Below are positions 17,757 to 26,717 of a stretch of 64,000 bases of DNA, in pieces. The translations under genes and the position numbers were made by a program. Within the stretch, counting starts at the first letter, position 1, and each line of letters begins with the position of its first letter. The stretch comes from Rhodococcus sp. HNM0563 (lineage in GTDB: Bacteria; Actinomycetota; Actinomycetes; Mycobacteriales; Mycobacteriaceae). Below the pieces are notes generated by a model. It had not been told where the DNA came from, searched no databases, and saw only the letters and a list, made by a program, of their open reading frames with translations. The stretch covers positions 62,001-126,000 of the forward strand of contig NZ_JAASAF010000002.1 of assembly GCF_012726195.1 (NCBI RefSeq), in the 5' to 3' direction.

Positions 17757-20594
17757 TTGCTCGCCATACTCATCGCTCACGCGGTCGCCGCGATCCTGGC
17801 ACCGCCGCTGGTCAGAGTCATGGGGAGAAATGCTTTCCTGCCGTTGGCGCTCGTCCCGCTCGCGAGCCTCGGCTGGGTCGTCGCGAACTGGGGCACCGAG
17901 CAGGAGTTGAGCATCCGGTGGGCGTCGGCGGTGTCGATGGACATCGACATGCGGTTCGATTCCCTCTCCGCGATCATGTGCCTGCTGGTGCTGGGCATCG
18001 GCGCACTGATCTTGCTCTACTGCGCGCGCTATTTCGAGGACGACGAACCGCGTCTGGGAATCTTCGCAGCCGAGATGGTGGCATTTGCCGGCGCGATGTT
18101 CGGCCTGGTCACCAGCGACAACATGCTGGTGCTCTACACCTTCTGGGAATTGACCACGGTCCTGTCGTTCCTGCTGGTAGGCCACTACGCCGAACGTGCG
18201 TCGAGTCGACGAGCTGCCACCCAGGCGCTGCTCGTGACCACTGCCGGTGGCCTCGCGATGCTCGTCGGCATCATCATCCTCGGCCAGCTCGTGGGCAGCT
18301 ACAACCTCTCCGCTGTGATCGAGGTGGCACCCGAAGGCTGGCTGGCCGGTGTTGCCATCGTGCTGGTGCTCATCGGTGCGCTGTCGAAGTCCGCAGTCGT
18401 GCCGCTGCATTTCTGGCTCCCCGGCGCGATGGCCGCCCCCACTCCCGTGTCCGGATATCTGCACGCCGCCGCGATGGTGAAGGCCGGCATCTACCTGGTG
18501 GCACGATTGGCACCGGCGTTCGCCGACGCGGCGCCGTGGCGCCCGATCGTGATCACCCTGGGCCTCGCCTCGATGATCCTGGGTGGCTGGCGCGCCTTCC
18601 GTGCGTTCGACCTGAAACTGATCCTCGCGTTCGGCACCGTCAGCCAGCTCGGATTCCTCACCGCGCTCGTCGGCATCGGCAGTCGTGAAGCCGCCCTGGC
18701 CGGTATGACGATGGTGATCGCGCACGCCATGTTCAAGGCGTGCCTGTTCATGGTGGTCGGAATCATCGACCACTCGACGGGCACCCGCGACATCCGCAAG
18801 CTCGCCCACCTCGGCTTGCGAACTCCGATACTGGCGGTGGTGGCGGCCATGGCCGCTGCGAGTATGGCCGGCCTACCACCGTTCATCGGTTTCGTCGGCA
18901 AGGAAGCCGCGCTCGAAGCAGCGCTGTCCGCCGACGTGGTTCCGGACTGGGCACGCATCGCCATCGTCAGCGGCATGGTGCTCGGGTCGATCCTCACCCT
19001 CGCCTACAGCATCCGGTTCATCTGGGGAGCATTCGGCCGCAAGCAGCTCAAACGGCCCAGCCCGTCGGTGCAGAATCTTCACGCTCCCGGCATGTTGCTG
19101 CTGTCGGCGCCCACCCTGCTCGCGGTCGCCGGACTTGCAGCCGGTTTCGCGGCGCCGTGGGTCGACGCTCTCGTCGCGCCCTACGCCGACACGCTGGCCG
19201 CCTCACTCGCCGAGCCCTACCACCTGGCGTTGTATCACGGCTTGACGTTGCCACTCGCCCTCACCGCCGTCGTGATCGTGGCCGGCGTCCTCCTCTATCT
19301 CGCGCACCGCACGGCCGCACGACTTCGTTTCGAGCACCCGCCACTCGGCAACGCCGACCGCATCTACGACGCAACGCTGCGCGGCATGGACAACCTGTCG
19401 ACGAGGTTGACGAGTTTCATCCAGCGAGGTTCCCTGCCGCTGACACAGGCCACGATCCTCATCACGCTCGCGCTGCTCCCCACCGTGCTGTTGTTCGTCT
19501 TCGGTGCGAGGACCACACCGGAGCTACGCGCGTGGGACACGCCGTGGCAGTTCGCCGTCGGTCTGATCATGATCGGTGGAGGACTGGCCGCGACGGTCAT
19601 GAGGAACCGGCTCGCCGCCGTCCTGATGGTCGGTGTCACCGGTTACGGTCTCGGCGTTCTGTTCGCGTTGCAGGGCGCCCCCGACCTGGCGTTGACGCAG
19701 TTCCTCGTCGAAACCGTCACCCTGGTGATGTTCGTGCTCGTGCTACGGAAACTGCCTCCCGAAAACGATCGACAAGCCGAGATCGGCAAACGCGCCCCCC
19801 GGGCCCTGCTCGGCATCGTAGTGGGTTCGGTGGTGACCGTTGTGGGAGCGTTCGCCGTGGCCGCGCGCACTGCCGACCCGATCTCACTGCAACTTCCCGA
19901 ACTCGCCTACGAACTCGGCCACGGCAAGAACGTGGTGAACGTATTGCTCGTCGATATCCGTGCGTGGGACACCCTGGGCGAGATCTCCGTGCTGCTCGTC
20001 GCCGCGACCGGCGTCGCGAGCCTGGTATTCCGGACCCGCAGGTTCGGTACCGCACCGCGTGTCTCCGATGCACCCGCCGCCCAGCTCGATGCGGCGGGGT
20101 CGAACTCCGAGATCACGTGGCTGCGCGGAGGCGATCTGATCGATCCGCGCTACCGGTCACTGGTCCTCGAGGTCACCACACGGCTGGTGTTCCCCACGAT
20201 GATGGTGCTGTCGGTGTACTTCTTCTTCGCCGGGCACAATGCCCCGGGCGGCGGATTCTCCGGAGGCCTCGTCGCAGGGTTGGCTCTGGTCCTGCGCTAT
20301 CTGGCAGGGGGACGATACGAACTCGGAGAGGCGGTTCCCATCGACGCGGGCAAGATCCTCGGACTCGGACTGACATTGTCCGCAGGCACCGGATTGTTCT
20401 CGTTGTTCCTCGGAGCGCCGGTGCTCTCGTCTGCGGTTCTCGAGGTGACACTGCCGTTGATCGGCGACGTCAAACTCGTCACCGCGCTCTTCTTCGACCT
20501 GGGTGTGTACCTGATCGTCGTCGGCCTGATCCTCGATGTGCTCCGAAGCCTCGGAGCCCGGCTCGACGCCGAAGTCGTGGGTGAGCGCCGATGA
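17757..20594 (+). CDS. mrpA: Mrp Na+/H+ antiporter subunit A fused to B
   Basis: 945 aa. Large subunit of the multisubunit Mrp antiporter, which exports Na+ in exchange for H+ and is related to complex I NuoL. About residues 1-600 are the proton-translocating antiporter domain, with SKSAVVPLHFWLPGAMAAPTPVSGYLHAA including the key Lys. A DUF4040/MbhD segment (LFALQGAPDLALTQFLVET) follows, then an MrpB domain at the C-terminus (RLVFPTMMVLSVYFFFAGHNAPGGGFSGG). No separate mrpB exists, so this is the fused type. Start is TTG 17757 with GGAG 6 nt upstream. First gene of a six-gene operon whose members overlap by 4 bp. Confidence 0.94.
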   Translation: MLAILIAHAVAAILAPPLVRVMGRNAFLPLALVPLASLGWVVANWGTEQELSIRWASAVSMDIDMRFDSLSAIMCLLVLGIGALILLYCARYFEDDEPRLGIFAAEMVAFAGAMFGLVTSDNMLVLYTFWELTTVLSFLLVGHYAERASSRRAATQALLVTTAGGLAMLVGIIILGQLVGSYNLSAVIEVAPEGWLAGVAIVLVLIGALSKSAVVPLHFWLPGAMAAPTPVSGYLHAAAMVKAGIYLVARLAPAFADAAPWRPIVITLGLASMILGGWRAFRAFDLKLILAFGTVSQLGFLTALVGIGSREAALAGMTMVIAHAMFKACLFMVVGIIDHSTGTRDIRKLAHLGLRTPILAVVAAMAAASMAGLPPFIGFVGKEAALEAALSADVVPDWARIAIVSGMVLGSILTLAYSIRFIWGAFGRKQLKRPSPSVQNLHAPGMLLLSAPTLLAVAGLAAGFAAPWVDALVAPYADTLAASLAEPYHLALYHGLTLPLALTAVVIVAGVLLYLAHRTAARLRFEHPPLGNADRIYDATLRGMDNLSTRLTSFIQRGSLPLTQATILITLALLPTVLLFVFGARTTPELRAWDTPWQFAVGLIMIGGGLAATVMRNRLAAVLMVGVTGYGLGVLFALQGAPDLALTQFLVETVTLVMFVLVLRKLPPENDRQAEIGKRAPRALLGIVVGSVVTVVGAFAVAARTADPISLQLPELAYELGHGKNVVNVLLVDIRAWDTLGEISVLLVAATGVASLVFRTRRFGTAPRVSDAPAAQLDAAGSNSEITWLRGGDLIDPRYRSLVLEVTTRLVFPTMMVLSVYFFFAGHNAPGGGFSGGLVAGLALVLRYLAGGRYELGEAVPIDAGKILGLGLTLSAGTGLFSLFLGAPVLSSAVLEVTLPLIGDVKLVTALFFDLGVYLIVVGLILDVLRSLGARLDAEVVGERR

Positions 20595-21310
20595 CCACCA
20601 ATCTGACCCTGGTCGTCATCGTCGGCGTACTCGTCGCCTGCGGTGTCTATCTCCTGCTCGAACGCAGCATCATCAAGATGCTGCTCGGCCTGCTCCTCAT
20701 CGGCAACGGCGTCAATCTGCTGATCATCGCCCTCAGCGGCCCGGCCGGGGATCCCCCGATCGTCGGGTCCGACAATGCGAGACGCGAGGACATGGCCGAT
20801 CCGCTCGCACAGGCCATGGTGCTCACGTCGATCGTGATCACCATGGGTGTCGCAGCGTTCGTGCTCGCACTGACATACCGCTCGTACTCCATCCGCGCAC
20901 GCGACGAAGTCGAGAACGACCCTGAGGACACCATGGTCTCTCAGCGGCGGACCCTTGCCGAGGCCCCGGGCCGCGACCGTTCCGACGACCCGGTCACCGG
21001 CGAACCGAGCATGAGCGGCGACGCCTTCGACGCCGAAGGCAATCCGATCCCGCTCGAGGCCCTCACCAACATCGAGGACCTCGAGGTCTACGAGGATCTG
21101 CACGACGGTGATTTCGACGATCCCACCGACTCCGCCTATGACGATCCCCGCAACCCCGGCAGCGGCAATCCGCCGCACACACCGAAAGACAAGCGCGCAC
21201 CGAAGAACAAGGGCGAACAGAAGGACAAGGGCAAGGACACCGACGACAGGGGCGGGATCAGCGAAGTCGAGGCAAAGACCGAGGACGACGGGAAGGAGAG
21301 CGACCGATGA
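20591..21310 (+). CDS. mrpC: Mrp antiporter subunit C with long acidic tail
   Basis: 239 aa. Residues 1-110 are a standard MrpC/NuoK-like subunit with three helices (NLTLVVIVGVLVACGVYLLL, MLLGLLLIGNGVNLLIIAL and a third near 75-97 beginning AMVLTSIVITMGVAAFV). The remaining about 125 residues form a hydrophilic tail, first acidic (LTNIEDLEVYEDLHDGDFDD), then Lys/Asp-rich. MrpC proteins are usually about 110-120 aa (longer in some actinobacteria), so this tail is noteworthy. Overlaps mrpA and mrpD by 4 bp each (ATGA). Confidence 0.92.
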   Translation: MTTNLTLVVIVGVLVACGVYLLLERSIIKMLLGLLLIGNGVNLLIIALSGPAGDPPIVGSDNARREDMADPLAQAMVLTSIVITMGVAAFVLALTYRSYSIRARDEVENDPEDTMVSQRRTLAEAPGRDRSDDPVTGEPSMSGDAFDAEGNPIPLEALTNIEDLEVYEDLHDGDFDDPTDSAYDDPRNPGSGNPPHTPKDKRAPKNKGEQKDKGKDTDDRGGISEVEAKTEDDGKESDR

Positions 21311-22893
21311 CCTTGGAAACCGCCGTTCTCATTCCCCTGCCGATCCTCATTCCGCTGCTCGCGGCCGCGGTCACCCTGATCCTGGGCCGGCGGCCACGGG
21401 CTCAGCGCTTCGTCACCATCTCGGCTCTCGTCGCGTCGCTCGCTGTAGCAGTGGCACTGCTCTACTTCGCCGATCAGGATGGCATCGAAGTGGTGCAGGT
21501 CGGGGGATGGGAAGCACCGTTCGGTATCTCTCTCGTGGCCGATCGGCTCGCCGCGCTGATGCTCGTGATCGCGGCGATCGTGCTGCTGTCGGTCATGTGG
21601 TTCGCCGTCGGTCAGGGTATCCACGACGGCAACGAGCAACAGCCGGTGTCGATCTTCCTGCCCACCTACCTCGCACTCACTGCGGGCCTGAACATCGCGT
21701 TCCTGGCAGGCGACCTGTTCAACATGTTCGTCGGATTCGAGGTGCTCCTCGCCGCGTCGTTCGTGTTGTTGACCTTGGGTGCGAGCGCCGACCGCGTCCG
21801 CGCCGGTGTCTCGTACGTCATGGTCTCGATGGTGTCGTCGATGATCTTCCTGATGGGTATGGCTTTCGCCTATGCCGCTACGGGAACGTTGAATCTCGCG
21901 CAGATGGCACTGCGCATGGACGAGGTGGATTCAGGCACCCGTACCGCGATCTTCGGTGTGCTGCTCGTGGCGTTCGGCATCAAAGCCGCGATCTTCCCGC
22001 TGTCGTCGTGGTTGCCCGACTCCTACCCCACCGCACCCGCCCCCGTCACCGCGGTCTTCGCGGGTCTACTCACCAAAGTGGGCGTCTACGCGATCATCCG
22101 TGCGCACACCCTGATCTTCCCGCAGGGTGAACTCGACGACGTCCTGCTCATCGCCGGTCTTCTGACGATGGTTGTCGGGATCCTCGGTGCAATCGCGCAG
22201 AACGACATCAAACGTCTCCTGTCGTTCACGCTCGTCAGCCACATCGGCTACATGGTGTTCGGAATCGCGTTGTCGAACCAGACCGGCCTCGGCGGCGCGG
22301 TCTTCTACGTCGCACACCACATCTTGGTTCAGACCACGCTGTTCCTCGTCGTGGGCCTGATCGAACGACAGGCGGGGTCTGCGTCACTTCGTCGACTCGG
22401 CTCCCTGGCCGTGACCAGTCCACTCCTGGCCGTCCTGTTCCTCATCCCGGCACTCAACCTCGGCGGCATCCCACCGTTCTCCGGCTTCATCGGCAAGATC
22501 GCGTTGTTGCAGGCCGGGGCAGAAGACGGATCCGCTCTCGCGTGGATTCTCGTCGCCGGTGGCACCATCACCAGCCTGCTGACGTTGTACGCGGTGGCCC
22601 GTGTCTGGGCCAAGGCATTCTGGCGGGCCCGCGCAGACGCGCCGGAAGGTGACCTCGCCGACATCGGACCGTCGGCACTGATCGACGAGTCCGAAGCCGA
22701 CATCGCGTTCGAGGAGCGAGCGGACGTCGGGAAGATGCCCACGGGCATGGTTGTCCCCACCATCGCGCTCGTCGTGATCGGGCTCGGACTGACCGTATTC
22801 GCGGGGCCGCTGCTCGACATCAGCGACCGTGCCGCCGAGAATCTGCGTGACCGCTCGGTGTACATCGAAGCCGTGTTGGGAGAGACGCCATGA
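21307..22893 (+). CDS. mrpD: Mrp antiporter subunit D
   Basis: 528 aa NuoM/NuoN-like membrane subunit that forms the second proton half-channel of the Mrp complex. Conserved features are NIAFLAGDLFNMFVGFEVLLAA with the key Glu, GIKAAIFPLSSWLPDSYPTAPAPVTAVFAGLLTKVG with the conserved Lys residues, and LNLGGIPPFSGFIGKI. A short acidic loop (about 455-480) precedes the last helix. Overlaps mrpC and mrpE by 4 bp. Confidence 0.95.
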   Translation: MTLETAVLIPLPILIPLLAAAVTLILGRRPRAQRFVTISALVASLAVAVALLYFADQDGIEVVQVGGWEAPFGISLVADRLAALMLVIAAIVLLSVMWFAVGQGIHDGNEQQPVSIFLPTYLALTAGLNIAFLAGDLFNMFVGFEVLLAASFVLLTLGASADRVRAGVSYVMVSMVSSMIFLMGMAFAYAATGTLNLAQMALRMDEVDSGTRTAIFGVLLVAFGIKAAIFPLSSWLPDSYPTAPAPVTAVFAGLLTKVGVYAIIRAHTLIFPQGELDDVLLIAGLLTMVVGILGAIAQNDIKRLLSFTLVSHIGYMVFGIALSNQTGLGGAVFYVAHHILVQTTLFLVVGLIERQAGSASLRRLGSLAVTSPLLAVLFLIPALNLGGIPPFSGFIGKIALLQAGAEDGSALAWILVAGGTITSLLTLYAVARVWAKAFWRARADAPEGDLADIGPSALIDESEADIAFEERADVGKMPTGMVVPTIALVVIGLGLTVFAGPLLDISDRAAENLRDRSVYIEAVLGETP

Positions 22894-23432
22894 TCAAACG
22901 CGGCAATCTGCTACGCGTCTCCGTGGTGCTCTGGATGGCATTCGTGTGGGTGATGCTGTGGGGCACACTGAGCATCGCCAATGTTCTCGGGGGGCTCCTC
23001 GTCGCGGGACTCCTCGCGATACTGCTGCCGCTGCCGAAAGTTCCGGTGGAAGGCCGTGCCCATCTGCTGTCTGCCCTGCGGCTGGGCGGGTATATCTTCT
23101 TCGAGTCGATCAAGTCGACGATCTCGGTCGCATGGCTGGCGATCCGGCCCGCCGCACCTCCGGTCACCGGGGTGCTGCGCTGCCGGTTGACGATCAAATC
23201 CGATCTGGTGCTCACGCTCTGGACCGACATCATGAACAACATCCCGGGCACCATGGTGCTCGAGATCGACCAGGTTCGCCGGATCGTCTACGTCCACGTG
23301 CTGGACGTCAGCACCGACAAAGCCGTCGCCGACTTCTACCGCTCGGCACGGTTGATCGAACGTCTTCTCATCGACACATTCGAACGGGACTCGGAATGGC
23401 AGCCGAGCCCGTGGCGAAGCGGAACGGAGTAA
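22890..23432 (+). CDS. mrpE: Mrp antiporter subunit E
   Basis: 180 aa, small membrane subunit. N-terminal helices (VSVVLWMAFVWVMLWG and IANVLGGLLVAGLLAILLPL) precede the conserved cytoplasmic part containing LTIKSDLVLTLWTDIMNNIPGTMVLEID. ATG overlaps the mrpD stop by 4 bp. Confidence 0.93.
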   Translation: MIKRGNLLRVSVVLWMAFVWVMLWGTLSIANVLGGLLVAGLLAILLPLPKVPVEGRAHLLSALRLGGYIFFESIKSTISVAWLAIRPAAPPVTGVLRCRLTIKSDLVLTLWTDIMNNIPGTMVLEIDQVRRIVYVHVLDVSTDKAVADFYRSARLIERLLIDTFERDSEWQPSPWRSGTE

Positions 23433-23695
23433 TGATGACCGTGATGCTCGTGATATCGGGCGTTCTGCTGTTCGCGTCGGCCCTCCTGATCGGATATCGG
23501 GTACTGGCAGGACCCAACTCGCTCGATCGCCTCGTCGGAGTCGACGCCCTGCTGGCCATCGCGATGTGTGGTCTGGCGGCGTGGATGGTGTACACCCGCG
23601 ACACCACGATTGCGCCGGCCGTCGTCGCACTGGCTCTGGTCGGTTTCATCGGGTCCGTCTCCGTCGCACGATTCCGGGTGCGTGACGAGGAATGA
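23432..23695 (+). CDS. mrpF: Mrp antiporter subunit F
   Basis: 87 aa with three hydrophobic helices; RVLAGPNSLDRLVGVDAL is the MrpF family signature. ATG 23432 shares its first base with the mrpE stop (TAATG); a second in-frame ATG at 23435 is possible. GGAG is located 2-6 nt upstream. Confidence 0.93.
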   Translation: MMTVMLVISGVLLFASALLIGYRVLAGPNSLDRLVGVDALLAIAMCGLAAWMVYTRDTTIAPAVVALALVGFIGSVSVARFRVRDEE

Positions 23696-24027
23696 GTCAC
23701 TTCTTCGACATCGTCGGACACGTCTTCATCCTCATCGGTGCGATCATCTCGTTGACCGCGGCGATCGGAGTCGTCCGCTTCCGCGACACCCTCTCACGCA
23801 TGCACCCTGCAACGAAACCTCAGGTCATCGGCCTGCTGTTCGTGCTCGGCGGGGCGATGCTCAACCTGTGGGGCTCGTTCGACGTATGGATGCTCGCATT
23901 GGCGGGCATGTTCATGGTGCTCACCGCACCCGTGATCGCGCATCGCGTGGGCCGCATCGCGTACCGGGAGCAGCTCGGTCGCGACGGACTCCTCGACGAC
24001 GAAGACTTCCCCCCGTACCGCGCCTAG
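23692..24027 (+). CDS. mrpG: Mrp antiporter subunit G
   Basis: 111 aa, three helices; GVVRFRDTLSRMHPATKPQVIGL is the diagnostic MrpG motif. Start GTG/ATG overlap with mrpF is 4 bp. Completes the A(B)-C-D-E-F-G set, so the antiporter should be functional. Ends 27 nt before the convergent ligase gene, with no obvious terminator hairpin. Confidence 0.93.
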   Translation: MSHFFDIVGHVFILIGAIISLTAAIGVVRFRDTLSRMHPATKPQVIGLLFVLGGAMLNLWGSFDVWMLALAGMFMVLTAPVIAHRVGRIAYREQLGRDGLLDDEDFPPYRA

Positions 24028-24054
24028 ATCTACTACGCGACGCGCTGGAAGTGT

Positions 24055-25188
24055 TCAGCCGCGTAGTTCTTCGACCAACGAATCGACGACCGCGAGCAGG
24101 CTTCCTCCGTGCCCCTCCGCGACACGTCGCTGACGCTGGTACGACGCACCCCGAACGGGGATCTCGGCGACCGCAGCGAGTTCGTCGGCGCACCCGAGTT
24201 GCACCGCCGTCGGGGTGAGTTGCTCGAGTAGATCGTGCAGATCGTCGGTGACGAGTCGCTCATGGCACGCGGGGTCGAGAATTACCTCGGCGTCGAGACC
24301 GTAGCGGGCCGCTCGCCACTTGTTTTCCTTGACATGCCAGGGCTGGAGCGTCGGTAGTTCTTCGCCGCGATCGAGGCATTCGTCGTAGTACACGACGAGA
24401 CAATGGACGAGCGCGACAAGCGCTGAGAGTTCGGCCACGTTGGTGATGCCGTCGAAGACCCGGACTTCCAGCGTGCCCCACTTGGGTGCGGGTCGGATGT
24501 CCCAGTGCATTCCACCAGGTTTACTGATGACACCCGACCTGAGCTGATCCTCGATGAAGCGGGTGTACTGCTCCCAGTCTGCGAAGTGGTACGGCAGACC
24601 CGCGGTGGGCAACTGCTGGAACATCAATGCCCGATTGCTCGCGTACCCGGTGTCGAGCCCGGCCCAGATCGGCGATGACGCCGACAACGCCAGCATGTGG
24701 GGGTATTTGACCAGCAAGGCGTTGAGAATCGGAATGACCTTGTGCGAGGACGACACTCCGACGTGCACGTGCACGCCCCAGATGAGCATCTGTCGGCCCC
24801 ACCAACGGGTGCGCTCGATCATCTCGTCGTATTCGGGTGATTGGGTGACCACCTGGTCGGTCCATTGCGCGAACGGGTGCGTGCCCGCGCACATCAGGTC
24901 GACGCCGAGCGGATCGGCGGCACGCCGCAGGAGATCCAACGACTCCTTCAGATCGTCGACAGCCTCACCGACCGTGTCGTGCACATCGGTGACCAGTTCG
25001 ACGGTGTTGCGCAGAAACTCCTTGGTCAGCCGCGGCGTGTCGCCCGGAAGCTCACCGACCGCATCGAAGACGACCGCTGCAGTATTGGACAGTTCGCGGG
25101 TGGTCTTGTCGACCAGCGCGATCTCCCATTCCACACCGAGTGTCGGGCGCGGAGAACCCGGAAATTCGACAACCACCACTCGATCCAA
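24055..25188 (-). CDS. Glutamate-cysteine ligase-like (GCS2/YbdK) carboxylate-amine ligase
   Basis: 377 aa. ATP-dependent ligase of the GCS2 family that joins a glutamate carboxylate to an amine. Conserved parts are TLGVEWEIALVDKTTREL near the N-terminus, GVHVHVGVSSSHK (metal/substrate His) and LSASSPIWAGLDTGYASNRAL. The true substrate of YbdK-type members is not settled; the orthologue by position is Rv0433. Start is uncertain: the longest frame uses TTG 25188, immediately beside the sodC terminator hairpin, and GTG codons at 25179 and 25176 are alternatives. Confidence 0.85.
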   Translation of the reverse strand: MDRVVVVEFPGSPRPTLGVEWEIALVDKTTRELSNTAAVVFDAVGELPGDTPRLTKEFLRNTVELVTDVHDTVGEAVDDLKESLDLLRRAADPLGVDLMCAGTHPFAQWTDQVVTQSPEYDEMIERTRWWGRQMLIWGVHVHVGVSSSHKVIPILNALLVKYPHMLALSASSPIWAGLDTGYASNRALMFQQLPTAGLPYHFADWEQYTRFIEDQLRSGVISKPGGMHWDIRPAPKWGTLEVRVFDGITNVAELSALVALVHCLVVYYDECLDRGEELPTLQPWHVKENKWRAARYGLDAEVILDPACHERLVTDDLHDLLEQLTPTAVQLGCADELAAVAEIPVRGASYQRQRRVAEGHGGSLLAVVDSLVEELRG

Positions 25189-25191
25189 CCA

Positions 25192-25230
25192 CAGGGCCCA
25201 CTCGACCGAGTGCCGGTCGGGTGGGCCCTG
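25192..25230 (-). terminator. Intrinsic-terminator-like hairpin after sodC
   Basis: CAGGGCCCAC (25192-25201) pairs perfectly with GTGGGCCCTG (25221-25230), with additional CGACC/GGTCG pairing inside. It sits 24 nt past the sodC stop. No U-tract follows, common in GC-rich actinobacteria. It would separate sodC from the ligase gene. Confidence 0.6.
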
Positions 25231-25254
25231 TGAGAGGAATTACGGCTGGTGCCC

Positions 25255-25905
25255 TCAGGCTACGACCCCGCAGGCGAGACGGTCGCCGGCGTTGTCCTGA
25301 TGCACGACCACCGAGGTGCCCTGCTCACCCTGGAGATCTTCGAGAGTGAACTCGGCGGTGGTGACTGTCGCGGTCGCGGAGCCGTCCTCGTGGACGACGA
25401 CGGAAAGCAGATCGCCGCTCTCCGGAATCGCGGTGTGGCCCGGAACCTGGAGGTGGCCACCGGCCGACAGGAAGGCTCCCGGCTCGCCACCGGCGGGAGG
25501 CGCGGACTCGGGCTCGCACACGCCGACTTCGTGGATGTGGACGCCGTGGTATCCGGGCTCGAGACCTTCGACCTCGATGGTGACTTCGACGTTGCCGTCG
25601 TGCTCCGCGAAGCTGACGGTGCCCGCGGAGTCGCCGGCGACGTTCTGCAGGTCGGCGGTGAGCGATGCACCCGAGCCGCCGGACGCGCCGGTCCCGGCCT
25701 CGCTGCCCTGCGTATCGGTGCCGTGCGCATCGCTGCCGTGCGATTCGCCTTCCGGCGCGGGCGACCCCGTCCACACCGGCGGCGTTGTGCCCGGCACGGT
25801 GGTGGCTTCCTCGTTGTTCGAGCATGCACTCAGGCCCACCGCGGCAATCGCGACGATCGGGGCCAGGGCACGCCAGGTCATGCGACGAGTGGAACTGGGG
25901 GCCAT
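25255..25905 (-). CDS. sodC: Cu/Zn superoxide dismutase, lipoprotein
   Basis: 216 aa. Dismutates superoxide outside the membrane. A lipoprotein signal (MTWRALAPIVAIAAVGLSAC, lipobox LSAC) anchors it; a Thr/Ser/Gly/His linker follows. The SOD domain carries metal ligands in YHGVHIHEVGVCEP, AGGHLQVPGH and LSVVVHEDGSA, and ends in the family's RLACGVV motif. ATG 25905 was chosen over TTG 25908; AAGGAG is 8 nt upstream. Same place and neighbours as M. tuberculosis sodC. Confidence 0.94.
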   Translation of the reverse strand: MAPSSTRRMTWRALAPIVAIAAVGLSACSNNEEATTVPGTTPPVWTGSPAPEGESHGSDAHGTDTQGSEAGTGASGGSGASLTADLQNVAGDSAGTVSFAEHDGNVEVTIEVEGLEPGYHGVHIHEVGVCEPESAPPAGGEPGAFLSAGGHLQVPGHTAIPESGDLLSVVVHEDGSATATVTTAEFTLEDLQGEQGTSVVVHQDNAGDRLACGVVA

Positions 25906-26002
25906 CAAACCGCTCCTTCGAAGTACCGAAAAGTCATCTGATCATAGCGGGGCCCGATTCTGCGCCCCGTCGTGACGGCACTGTCGTCCGCCTCGACCGG
26001 TT

Positions 26003-26674
26003 TCACGGCTCCGCGACGATGACGATCACGCCCGGTGCGGAATCCACGATTCCCTCGAAACGCGGCTGCGCGGTGACGCCGAGGGCGGCTGCCACGGACT
26101 CTGCGGTTTCCTGCTCACCGGAGCCGGTGCCGTAGTACACGGAGGTCTGTGCCAGAAGGCCTTCGCTGTAGTTTCCGGTCTCCGCGATCGTGAAGCCTTC
26201 GTCCTCGAGCAGGGTAGCGGTTTGTGCAGCGAGCCCGGCGACGTTGCTGTTGTTGTAGACGCGCACGCTCGCCGACGACGCAGACGCGCCCGAGAGCGAA
26301 CCCGACGATGCAGTGCCTGATGATGCAGTGCCCGACGATGCAGTGCCTGATGATGCAGTGCCCGATGTTCCTGCACCCGCTGCCCCTGCGCCGGGGGCCG
26401 CCCCCGACGGGCTTGCCGAAACCGTGGGCGCCGATGCGGCGCCCGCAGCGCCGGGCACAGAAGCGGGAGGCCGGGTGGTCGCCGGCGCGGGCGCAGACGC
26501 GGGGGTGGTTTCGGTGGTGGCCGCAGCTGTCGACGCCGCGTCTTCATCCGAACCGCCGAGTGATGCGAATCCGAGCCCGGCGAAGAGGATCGCCAGGGAG
26601 ATCAGCAGCATCGCAATGGCTCGTAGCGGTAACCCGGAGGATCCCCGGTTCGCGTTCTCTGCGGTTCTGCTCAC
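26003..26674 (-). CDS. Membrane-anchored LytR C-terminal domain protein
   Basis: 223 aa. One helix near the N-terminus (AIAMLLISLAILFAGLGFASL) anchors the protein; a long low-complexity Ala/Pro/Ser/Thr/Gly linker (about 45-130) follows outside the membrane, then a LytR_C domain (SVRVYNNSNVAGLAAQTATLLEDEGF) with TSVYYGTGSGEQ and VIVIVAEP. LytR_C domains occur with cell-wall glycopolymer ligases, but no catalytic LCP domain is present. Start GTG 26674 lies 7 nt after TATGGT (complement of 26682-26687), suggesting a leaderless mRNA; ATG 26686 is an alternative. The linker contains a tandem DNA repeat. Confidence 0.85.
   Translation of the reverse strand: MSRTAENANRGSSGLPLRAIAMLLISLAILFAGLGFASLGGSDEDAASTAAATTETTPASAPAPATTRPPASVPGAAGAASAPTVSASPSGAAPGAGAAGAGTSGTASSGTASSGTASSGTASSGSLSGASASSASVRVYNNSNVAGLAAQTATLLEDEGFTIAETGNYSEGLLAQTSVYYGTGSGEQETAESVAAALGVTAQPRFEGIVDSAPGVIVIVAEP
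26301..26360. repeat. Perfect 30-bp tandem duplication (four 15-bp units)
   Basis: Positions 26301-26330 and 26331-26360 are identical; each contains two near-identical 15-bp units. It lies inside the linker of the LytR_C protein and encodes GTASS repeated four times. The frame is preserved by any change in copy number. Confidence 0.95.
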
Positions 26675-26717
26675 GCCTTCGACCATAGTTGCCCGAACGG
26701 CCGACACGTGCCGCGCG

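Noticed and set aside
24028-24054. Terminator between mrpG and the ligase gene
   Set aside because: No inverted repeat of useful length in the 27-nt gap.
26301-26360. Possible CRISPR-like repeat
   Set aside because: Repeats are contiguous with no spacers, coding and in frame; it is a minisatellite.
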